Of a DNA stretch of 64,000 nt, positions 23,902-30,740 are shown in pieces. The position numbers were made by a program, and so were the translations under genes. This DNA is from Microbacterium sp. 2FI (GTDB lineage Bacteria; Actinomycetota; Actinomycetes; Actinomycetales; Microbacteriaceae), in contig NZ_SCMR01000004.1 in the NCBI RefSeq assembly GCF_005502885.1, forward strand, positions 158,671-222,670, in the 5' to 3' direction. The notes beneath the pieces were generated by a model. The model made no database searches. It was not told the DNA's origin and worked only from the letters and a program-made list of their open reading frames with translations. Numbering within the stretch: the stretch's first letter is position 1; every line of letters begins with the position of its first letter.

Positions 23902-24906
23902 GTGCTACGCACCATCGGCCACCGGCTGCTCCTGCTGATCCCGACCCTGTTCGGGCTCAGCGTCCTGCTGTTCCTCTGGGTGCGGGCGCTGCCCGGCGGA
24001 CCCGCGGTCGCCCTCCTCGGCGAACGGGCGACGCCCGAGGCGATCGAGGAGATCAACGAGCTGTACGGCTTCAACGAGCCGCTCATCCAGCAGTACTTCA
24101 CATGGCTCGGCCGGCTCCTGTCGGGCGACTTCGGCCAGTCGATCCAGACTCGCGCGCCCGTCGTCGAGGAGTTCACCCGGCGACTGCCGGCCACCATCGA
24201 GCTGTCGATCCTCGCGATCATCCTGGCCGTGGGCATCGGCATCCCTCTCGGGTATTTCGCCGCCCGCCGCCACGGCAAGGCGCTCGACCACCTCACCGTC
24301 GGAGCGAGTCTGCTCGGCATCACGATCCCCGTCTTCTTCCTCGCGTTCATGCTCAAGTGGGTCTTCGCGGTGCAGCTGGGCTGGCTCCCCTCCGAGGGGC
24401 GTCAGGACCCGCGCCTGGATGCGACCCACTACACGGGCTTCTACGTCCTCGACGGCATCCTGACGGGGGAGTGGGATGCCGCGTGGGACGCGTTCCTGCA
24501 CCTCATCCTGCCGGCGATCGCCCTCGCGTCGATCCCGTTCGCGATCATCGTGCGCATCACGCGGGCCTCGGTGCTCGAGGTGCAGAACTCCGACTACGTG
24601 CGCACCGGCATGGCCAAGGGCATCTCGCGCGGAACGATCCGCTCACGGTTCATCCTGCGCAACTCGCTCCTGCCGGTGGTCACGACGATCGGCCTGCAAG
24701 TGGGACTGCTCATCTCGGGCGCCGTGCTCACCGAGACCGTGTTCGCCTTCCCCGGCATCGGATCGTTCATGGCGCGCGCGATCTTCACGCGCGACTATCC
24801 GGTGCTGCAGGGCTTCATCATCTTCATCGCGATCGGATACGCGCTGATCAACCTGGCGGTCGATGTGTCATACAGCTTCATCGACCCGAGAGTGAGGGTC
24901 TCATGA
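23902..24906 (+). CDS. Oligopeptide ABC transporter permease (DppB type)
   Basis: A 334-residue permease. It begins with the conserved LRTIGHRLLLLIPTLFGLSVLLF and has six membrane segments, with the EAA-like loop in the region SDYVRTGMAKGISRGTIRSR. The GTG start at 23902 has GGAGA about 9 nt upstream. It overlaps the next permease by 4 bp. It would pair with DppC-type 24903-25865 and use the double ATPase encoded convergently at 26042-27793. Confidence 0.93.
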   Translation: MLRTIGHRLLLLIPTLFGLSVLLFLWVRALPGGPAVALLGERATPEAIEEINELYGFNEPLIQQYFTWLGRLLSGDFGQSIQTRAPVVEEFTRRLPATIELSILAIILAVGIGIPLGYFAARRHGKALDHLTVGASLLGITIPVFFLAFMLKWVFAVQLGWLPSEGRQDPRLDATHYTGFYVLDGILTGEWDAAWDAFLHLILPAIALASIPFAIIVRITRASVLEVQNSDYVRTGMAKGISRGTIRSRFILRNSLLPVVTTIGLQVGLLISGAVLTETVFAFPGIGSFMARAIFTRDYPVLQGFIIFIAIGYALINLAVDVSYSFIDPRVRVS

Positions 24907-25865
24907 CCTCGGCCATGCTTCCCCCTGCCCCGAGCGGCGGACCGGTCGACGACACCGCGATCGACGACAAGGAGCTGCTGCGGGCGAAGACCGCCGGCGG
25001 CGGGTTCTGGGGCGACGTGTTCCGGCGCATGCGCCGCAACCCGAGCGCGTGGGTGGGCGCGGCGATCATCGCGGTGTTCCTGCTGGTGGCACTGCTGGCA
25101 CCGTGGCTCGCGCCGTACGGACCGACCGACCTGCCGGGGCAGAAGTACATCACGCCGACTCACATCCCCGGTCCGGGTGAGATCCCGGAGTTCCCGCTGG
25201 GCCTGGACCGCTTCGGCGGCGACGTGCTCTCGAAGCTCATCTGGGGCGCCCGCGCGACACTCCTGATCGGCGTCATTTCGACCGCGATCGGCCTCGTCGG
25301 CGGCATGATCCTCGGCTTCCTCTGCGGAGCGTTCGGCGGCTGGGTCGACACCCTCATCATGCGCTTCGTCGACATCCTCCTCTCGATCCCGAGTCTGCTG
25401 CTCGCGGTGTCGATCGCGGCGATCCTGGGCCAGAACCAGGCATCGGTCATGATCGCGATCGGCGCCGCCCAGGTGCCGGTCTTCGCGAGGCTCCTGCGCG
25501 CCTCGATGCTGCAGCAGCGCTCTGCCGACTACGTCCTCTCCGCCCAGACGCTCGGCCTCGGCCGTGGCTCGATCACGATGTCGCACGTTCTGCCCAACTC
25601 GGTCGGCCCGGTCATCGTGCAGGGAACCCTGTCGCTGGCGACCGCCGTCATCGAAGCTGCCGCGCTGTCGTACCTCGGTCTCGGCGGAAACGTGCCGCAG
25701 ACCGCCGAGTGGGGTCGCATGCTCACCTACGCACAGCTCGAGCTCGCGATCGCGCCGTGGCTGGCATTCCTCCCCGGCATCTGCATCACGATCACCGCGC
25801 TCGGGTTCACGCTGTTCGGCGAGGCCCTCCGCGAGGCAATGGATCCGCGCACGCGAGCCCGCTGA
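24903..25865 (+). CDS. Oligopeptide ABC transporter permease (DppC type)
   Basis: A 320-residue permease with a ~35-residue cytoplasmic N-terminus and FRRMRRNPSAWVGAAII before the first membrane segment. An extracytoplasmic loop LGLDRFGGDVLSKLIWGARATL follows, then the permease core with EAA-like loop SADYVLSAQTLGLGRGSITM. The ATG overlaps the DppB-type stop (ATGA, 24903-24906). It ends in a convergent gap that carries a palindromic element. Confidence 0.93.
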   Translation: MTSAMLPPAPSGGPVDDTAIDDKELLRAKTAGGGFWGDVFRRMRRNPSAWVGAAIIAVFLLVALLAPWLAPYGPTDLPGQKYITPTHIPGPGEIPEFPLGLDRFGGDVLSKLIWGARATLLIGVISTAIGLVGGMILGFLCGAFGGWVDTLIMRFVDILLSIPSLLLAVSIAAILGQNQASVMIAIGAAQVPVFARLLRASMLQQRSADYVLSAQTLGLGRGSITMSHVLPNSVGPVIVQGTLSLATAVIEAAALSYLGLGGNVPQTAEWGRMLTYAQLELAIAPWLAFLPGICITITALGFTLFGEALREAMDPRTRAR

Positions 25866-25902
25866 CCCGCTCGGCGGGCCGTCGAGGCCCGGGTTCCGAC
25901 GG

Positions 25903-25970
25903 CGAGACTTCACTGGAGCGCCGAGACTGCGTGCGGCGAGCGCTGTTTCGGCGCTCCACTGCAGTCTCGG
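25903..25970. repeat. Palindromic element between convergent transporter genes
   Basis: Arms 25903-25922 and 25950-25969 are 20-bp reverse complements with two mismatches. In addition 25921-25930 (CCGAGACTGC) pairs perfectly with 25961-25970, so two alternative hairpins are possible. It may terminate both converging transcripts. The duplicated GAGACT..AC blocks suggest a dispersed REP/MITE-like element rather than a one-off terminator. Confidence 0.6.
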
Positions 25971-26041
25971 TGAAGGTGGCGGCGACCGTGACAGCGGCGC
26001 TGCCGAGATCGCGGGCGCGGGCTCCGCGGAACGAGGGCGCT

Positions 26042-27793
26042 TCAGACCGCGATGTCGAGCTCGTTGCCGGGGATCGAGGCGAGAAGCCTCCGCGTGTAGG
26101 GGTCGCGGGGATTCGTGAAGATCTCCTCGCTCGACGCCGCTTCGACGAGCACGCCGTCCTTCATGACGCACACGTAGTCGCTGATGAGCCGAACGACGGC
26201 GAGGTCGTGCGAGATGAAGAGGTAGCTCAGTCCGTACTCGCGCTGCAGATCACGCAGCAGTGTGAGCACCTGGTCCTGCACGAGCACATCGAGGGCCGAC
26301 ACCGGCTCGTCGCACACGATGAGGTCGGGCGAGAGCGCCAGCGCGCGGGCGATCGCGATGCGCTGGCGCTGGCCGCCCGAGAGCTCCGACGGGTACCGCC
26401 GCAGCATCGAGTGGGGCAGCGAGACGTCGTCGAGCAGCTGGCGCACGCGCGCCGCGCGGTCCTTCGACGACCCGCGCTTGTAGACGTCGAGGGGCTCGGT
26501 GATGATCTTCTCGATCGAGAACATGGGGTTCAGCGACGAGTACGGGTCTTGGAAGATCGGCTGCACCCGCTGGCGGAAGCTCTTGAGCTCGCGGCCCTTC
26601 AGCGCCGCGACGTCCTGGCCGTCGAAGCGGATCGCGCCGCTGGTCGGGTCGACGATCTTGAGCATCATGCGGGCGGTCGTGGTCTTGCCCGAGCCGGATT
26701 CGCCCACGATCGCGACGGTCTCGCCGCGGGGGATCGCGAACGACACGTCCTTCACCGCGGTGAAGTCCACCTTGCTGCCCCGCACGGGGAACACCTTGGT
26801 GAGACCTTCGACCTCGACGATGTAGTCAGGTGCGGCGGCGGGGCCGGATGCCGCAGCCCGAGGCTCCGTCGTCGCCGCCGGCACCGCAACGGGCGTCGAG
26901 ACAGCATCATCCGCCTCGGTCGCCGGCGCCGCAGCGAGCTTCGCCCGGCGGAAGACCTCGGGCTGCAGACGCACCGCGGCCACAGACGGGGCCGCGCGCA
27001 CGAGCGCCTGCGTGTACGGCTGCTGCGGGTCTTCGAGGATCTGGCGGGCGGGGCCCTGCTCGACGATCCGCCCGCGGTTCATGACGACGACCCGCGATGC
27101 CCGCTCGGCGGCGAGGCCCAGGTCGTGGGTGATGAGCATCACCGCGGTGCCGAGCTCGCTCGTCATGCGCTCGAGCTGGTCGAGGATCGTCTTCTGCACC
27201 GTGACGTCGAGCGCGCTCGTGGGCTCGTCGGCGATGAGGAGCTTGGGGTTGCACGCGAGGCCGATGGCGATGAGCGCGCGCTGGCGCATGCCGCCCGAGA
27301 ACTCGTGCGGGTACTGCTTGGCGCGCTCCTCGGCGTTGGGGAGTCCGGCGGCGGCGAGCGTCTCGACGACGCGGCGGTCGACGTTCTTGCGGGTGGCGAG
27401 GCCGTGCGCGAGGAGGGTCTCGGCGATCTGCGTGCCGATCTTGGCGACCGGATTGAGGTTCGACATCGGATCCTGCGGGACGAGCCCGATCGAGCCGCCC
27501 CGGATCGTGCGCATCACGCTCTCGGGCGCGCCGACGAGGTCTTCGCCTTCGAACAGGATGCTGCCCCGCGTGACCTTGCCGTTGCCCGGCAGCAGGCCGA
27601 TGACGGCCATCGCGGTCGTGGACTTTCCCGAACCCGACTCGCCGACGATCGCGAGCGTTTCGCCGGCTGCGAGGTCGAGGTCGACCGCCTCGACGGCGTG
27701 TACCGGCCCGTCCACGGTGCGGAACTCGACGGCGACGTCGCGCACCTGCAGAAGCGGGGTGCCGACGGAGTGGCGTTCGGTGGAGCGAGGCAT
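26042..27793 (-). CDS. Fused oligopeptide ABC transporter double ATPase (DppD-DppF fusion)
   Basis: A 583-residue protein with two ABC domains. Domain 1 (about 13-260) has Walker A GESGSGKST, signature FSGGMRQR and Walker B LLIADEPTSALD. Domain 2 (about 325-575) has GESGSGKTT, LSGGQRQR and LIVCDEPVSALD. Each is followed by the oligopeptide-type extension ending in PYTQAL or PYTRRL. An Ala/Pro-rich linker (~285-325) joins them. Start at 27793 (AGGA 8 nt upstream); 27802 is an alternative. It is on the strand opposite to the binding protein and permeases, so it has its own promoter and could serve more than one peptide importer. Confidence 0.92.
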   Translation of the reverse strand: MPRSTERHSVGTPLLQVRDVAVEFRTVDGPVHAVEAVDLDLAAGETLAIVGESGSGKSTTAMAVIGLLPGNGKVTRGSILFEGEDLVGAPESVMRTIRGGSIGLVPQDPMSNLNPVAKIGTQIAETLLAHGLATRKNVDRRVVETLAAAGLPNAEERAKQYPHEFSGGMRQRALIAIGLACNPKLLIADEPTSALDVTVQKTILDQLERMTSELGTAVMLITHDLGLAAERASRVVVMNRGRIVEQGPARQILEDPQQPYTQALVRAAPSVAAVRLQPEVFRRAKLAAAPATEADDAVSTPVAVPAATTEPRAAASGPAAAPDYIVEVEGLTKVFPVRGSKVDFTAVKDVSFAIPRGETVAIVGESGSGKTTTARMMLKIVDPTSGAIRFDGQDVAALKGRELKSFRQRVQPIFQDPYSSLNPMFSIEKIITEPLDVYKRGSSKDRAARVRQLLDDVSLPHSMLRRYPSELSGGQRQRIAIARALALSPDLIVCDEPVSALDVLVQDQVLTLLRDLQREYGLSYLFISHDLAVVRLISDYVCVMKDGVLVEAASSEEIFTNPRDPYTRRLLASIPGNELDIAV

Positions 27794-27846
27794 GTGTCCC
27801 ATCCTGCCTCGCGCGACCTCGTCCCGCACGCGCCGGGCACCACCCT

Positions 27847-27860
27847 TTACGCAGTCGTAA
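27847..27860. promoter_or_regulatory. Inverted repeat TTACG-N4-CGTAA, candidate operator
   Basis: A perfect 5-4-5 inverted repeat in the 169-bp gap between the divergent double-ATPase and pxpA genes. An AT-containing symmetrical site in a GC-rich gap; the binding protein is unknown. Confidence 0.35.
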
Positions 27861-27896
27861 CCCCGGCCGGTGTCAGACGTGGTTGCGACCGGCGCG

Positions 27897-27924
27897 AAAC
27901 GGAGGAGATCGGCAAAACGGAGGA
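27897..27924. promoter_or_regulatory. Two direct repeats AAACGGAGGA upstream of pxpA
   Basis: AAACGGAGGA at 27897-27906 and again at 27915-27924, 18 bp start to start, directly upstream of the pxpA -10. Could be a tandem activator or repressor site; chance is possible. Confidence 0.3.
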
Positions 27925-27949
27925 CGGATGCCGCCCGCGGCGCGGGCGG

Positions 27950-27955
27950 TACCGT
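27950..27955 (+). promoter_or_regulatory. Leaderless -10 element (TACCGT) of pxpA
   Basis: TACCGT ends 7 nt before the ATG at 27963; GGGAGG lies between but too close to the start to be a normal SD in a leaderless mRNA. Confidence 0.45.
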
Positions 27956-27962
27956 GGGAGGT

Positions 27963-28718
27963 ATGCCGGTCATCGACCTCAATGCCGACCTCGGCGAGAC
28001 GGTCGCGGGGGTTCCCACGGCCGACGACGAGGCGATGTTCGCGGTGATCTCGAGCGCGAGCGTCGCGTGCGGCGGACACGCGGGGGATGCCGCATCCATG
28101 GCCGCCGCCGTCGCACACGCCGCCCGCTTCGGCGTCGCCGTCGGCGCGCATCCGTCGTACCCCGACCCTGCGAACTTCGGGCGGCACCCGGTCGCGATGG
28201 ATCCGGCCGACCTGTCGGCGGCGGTCGCGGCGCAGCTGGCGGATCTTGTCGCGGCGGGCGCCGACCTCCGCTACGTCAAGCCGCACGGCGCGCTCTATCA
28301 CGTCGTGACCGTCGACCCGGAGCAGGCGCAGGCCGTCGTCCGTGCGATCGCCGACCGCTCGGAGGCCCTCGGGCGGCCCCTCCCGATCCTGGGCCAGGGT
28401 GGCGCGGTCGCCGCGGCTGCGGCATCCGTCGGCCTTCCGTTCGTCCACGAGGCGTTCCTCGATCGCGGGTATCTCGCAGACGGCGCGCTCGTGCCCCGCG
28501 CACACCCCGGCGCCCTGCTCGATGACCCTGCGGCGGTCGCCGACCGGGCGGTGCGGCTCGTCCGCGACGGCGTCGTCGAGGTGATCGACGGCTCGTTGAT
28601 CGAGGTGCGCGCCGCCTCGCTGTGCGTCCACGGCGACTCGCCCGCGGCCGTCGCGATGGCTCGCGCGGTGCGCGCGGCCCTGGATGCCGAGGGCATCGAG
28701 GTGCGCGCACCGTGGTGA
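27963..28718 (+). CDS. pxpA: 5-oxoprolinase subunit A (LamB/YcsF family)
   Basis: A 251-residue PxpA protein, one of three subunits of the prokaryotic ATP-dependent 5-oxoprolinase that opens pyroglutamate to glutamate. The family opening IDLNADLGE (residues 4-12) is followed by SASVACGGHAGD, VGAHPSYPD and YVKPHGALYH, all conserved YcsF/LamB blocks. It ends in a 4-bp overlap with the PxpB-PxpC fusion gene. Function is well supported by the complete set of partners. Confidence 0.95.
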   Translation: MPVIDLNADLGETVAGVPTADDEAMFAVISSASVACGGHAGDAASMAAAVAHAARFGVAVGAHPSYPDPANFGRHPVAMDPADLSAAVAAQLADLVAAGADLRYVKPHGALYHVVTVDPEQAQAVVRAIADRSEALGRPLPILGQGGAVAAAAASVGLPFVHEAFLDRGYLADGALVPRAHPGALLDDPAAVADRAVRLVRDGVVEVIDGSLIEVRAASLCVHGDSPAAVAMARAVRAALDAEGIEVRAPW

Positions 28719-30283
28719 CCGCGCGGGTGCTGCCGGTCGGCGAGCGCGGGTTCCTCCTCGAGGTCGCCGCCCTCGCCGACGTGCTCGCGCTCCACGCGGC
28801 GCTGACGACCTCACGACCGGAGGGCATCGTCGACCTCGTGCCTGCCGCCCGCACCGTGCTCGTGCACATCGACCCGCGCGTGATCGCGCTCTCTGCGGCT
28901 CGCGCGTGGGCGCTCGGCTCGGTCGCCGACGCCGTGGCGGCGACGAGGGGCGAGGACGCGGCCGTAGAGCTCGCCATCGTCTACGACGGCGCCGACCTGA
29001 GCAATACCGCAGCGCTCCTCGGGGTCGACGCCGACGAGCTCGCCCGCCGCCACACCGCCGCGCGCTGGACGGTCGCCTTCACGGGCTTCGCTCCGGGCTT
29101 CGGCTATCTCGTCAGCGACGACTGGCCGTTCGACGTGCCGCGCCTCGCGTCGCCGCGCACGAAGGTGCCGGCCGGTGCTGTGGGCCTCGCCGCCGAATTC
29201 GCCGGCGCCTACCCCCGCGAGACCCCGGGCGGCTGGCGGCTCATCGGCACCACCGACGCGACGCTGTTCGACCCCGCGGCCCAGACCCCGGCCCTCCTCG
29301 CTCCCGGCACGTCGGTGCGCTTTCGCCCGGTCGCGGCGCTCGGCCGGGGCGCGAGCGCGGTGCAGAGCGGGGGGACGGATGCCGGCACCTCGGCTTCACG
29401 CACGGACGCCCACTCCGGCATCCGCGTCGTCGAGCCCGGACTCCTCGCCACCCTGCAGGATCTCGGCCGGCCGGGTGCGGCTTCGCTCGGCGTCGCCGGA
29501 TCGGGGGCGCTCGACCGCGGGGCGCTGCGCACCGCGAACCGCCTTCTCGGCAATCCGGAGGGAGCCGCGGCGCTCGAGGTCACGATGGGCGGGCTCCGCG
29601 CGGTCGCCGAGACGGACCTGTGGTTCGCGGTGACGGGTGCGTGGGGTCGGGTGCGACTGGCCGGACGCGAGGTCGACCCCTACGAAGCGCACGCGTGGCA
29701 CACGGGAGACGAGCTGCACCTCGACTGGTTCGACCGCGGTGCGCGCGCGTACCTCGCCGTTCGCGGCGGCTTCGACGGTCGGGCAGCTCTCGGCTCACGA
29801 TCGACCGATCTGCTGGCAGGCCTCGGCCCCGCGGCGCTGCGCGCCGGCGATCGCGTCGGCGTGGGGGACGCGGCATCCGTCCCCATTCCCGTGGCCCCGC
29901 TCGCACCGTGGGGCGCACCGCACGACGATGAACTCGTCGTCGAGCTCGCGCCCGGGCCGCGCGCGGACTGGTTCACGCCGGAGGCTCTCACGACCCTGTA
30001 CGAGGCGTTGTGGACGGTCTCGAACGCCGCCGACCGCGTCGGCGCGCGCCTCGAGGGGCCCGAACTCGTCCGCGCGCTCACGGATGAGCTGCCGAGCGAG
30101 GGCATGGTGCCGGGGGCGCTGCAGGTTCCGCCGAGCGGGCGCCCCACGATCCTGCTCGCCGACGGGCCTGTGACCGGCGGATACCCCGTGATCGCCGTCG
30201 TCACCGCCGCAGCCCTCGACCTGATCGCGCAGGCGCGGCCGGGCACTCGCATCCGCTTCCGGCACGCGCGCAGAACTGAGTAA
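28715..30283 (+). CDS. 5-oxoprolinase subunits B and C fused (PxpB-PxpC)
   Basis: A 522-residue fusion. The PxpB (KipI-like) part occupies about 1-210, with FTGFAPGFGYL and the blocks RLASPRTKVPAGAVG and ETPGGWRLIGTT. After a short Gly/Ser/Thr linker (~212-230), the PxpC (KipA-like) part opens with IRVVEPGLLATLQDLGRPG and ends near GPVTGGYPVIAVV. Normally these are two genes; here they are one polypeptide, fixing 1:1 stoichiometry. It starts with GTG overlapping the pxpA stop (28715-28718). The frame is open further upstream inside pxpA, which is not coding in that frame. Confidence 0.92.
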   Translation: MTARVLPVGERGFLLEVAALADVLALHAALTTSRPEGIVDLVPAARTVLVHIDPRVIALSAARAWALGSVADAVAATRGEDAAVELAIVYDGADLSNTAALLGVDADELARRHTAARWTVAFTGFAPGFGYLVSDDWPFDVPRLASPRTKVPAGAVGLAAEFAGAYPRETPGGWRLIGTTDATLFDPAAQTPALLAPGTSVRFRPVAALGRGASAVQSGGTDAGTSASRTDAHSGIRVVEPGLLATLQDLGRPGAASLGVAGSGALDRGALRTANRLLGNPEGAAALEVTMGGLRAVAETDLWFAVTGAWGRVRLAGREVDPYEAHAWHTGDELHLDWFDRGARAYLAVRGGFDGRAALGSRSTDLLAGLGPAALRAGDRVGVGDAASVPIPVAPLAPWGAPHDDELVVELAPGPRADWFTPEALTTLYEALWTVSNAADRVGARLEGPELVRALTDELPSEGMVPGALQVPPSGRPTILLADGPVTGGYPVIAVVTAAALDLIAQARPGTRIRFRHARRTE

Positions 30284-30350
30284 TCGTTGCCTACACGTCA
30301 CCTGTCTGCCCTCGGATAGTCTGCCGACGAGCGAGTGAATGGAGGCCGTC

Positions 30351-30713
30351 GTGAGCGTTTACGACGAGATCGGGGGCGCCCCCGCGGTGAAGGCGGCGGT
30401 GACCGTCTTCTACGACCGGGTGACGGCTGACCCTGCACTGGAGAAATGGTTCCAGAACGTCGATCTGACTCGGCTCAAGGCGCATCAGCGTGCGTTCCTC
30501 GCCGCGGCGATGGGTGGTCCCGAGCTGTTCTCGGGCCGCGGTCTCGACGCCGCGCACGCGGGCCTGGAGATCACGCCCGAGGCGTTCGACGCGGTCGTCG
30601 AGCACCTCGCGGTGAGTCTGCACGACCTCGGTGTCGAAGACGACGTCATCGCCCGCGTGCGCGTGCGCGTCGAGGGGCTTCGCGGCGAGATCGTGAGCGC
30701 CGTCACGGTCTGA
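30351..30713 (+). CDS. Group I truncated haemoglobin
   Basis: A 120-residue two-on-two globin. The N-terminus SVYDEIGGAPAVKAAV is typical of group I (HbN). Y21 in VFYDRV is the B10 tyrosine, the E-helix is RLKAHQRAFLAAAMGG and the proximal F8 histidine is H69 in DAAHAGLEIT. Such proteins bind O2 and NO, and HbN detoxifies NO. The GTG at 30351 is chosen for the GGAGG 6 nt upstream and the family-typical start; an ATG at 30339 is possible. It stands alone, convergent with the LuxR gene. Confidence 0.92.
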   Translation: MSVYDEIGGAPAVKAAVTVFYDRVTADPALEKWFQNVDLTRLKAHQRAFLAAAMGGPELFSGRGLDAAHAGLEITPEAFDAVVEHLAVSLHDLGVEDDVIARVRVRVEGLRGEIVSAVTV

Positions 30714-30740
30714 CACGTGCGCGGCCCGCCCGGCCGACTG

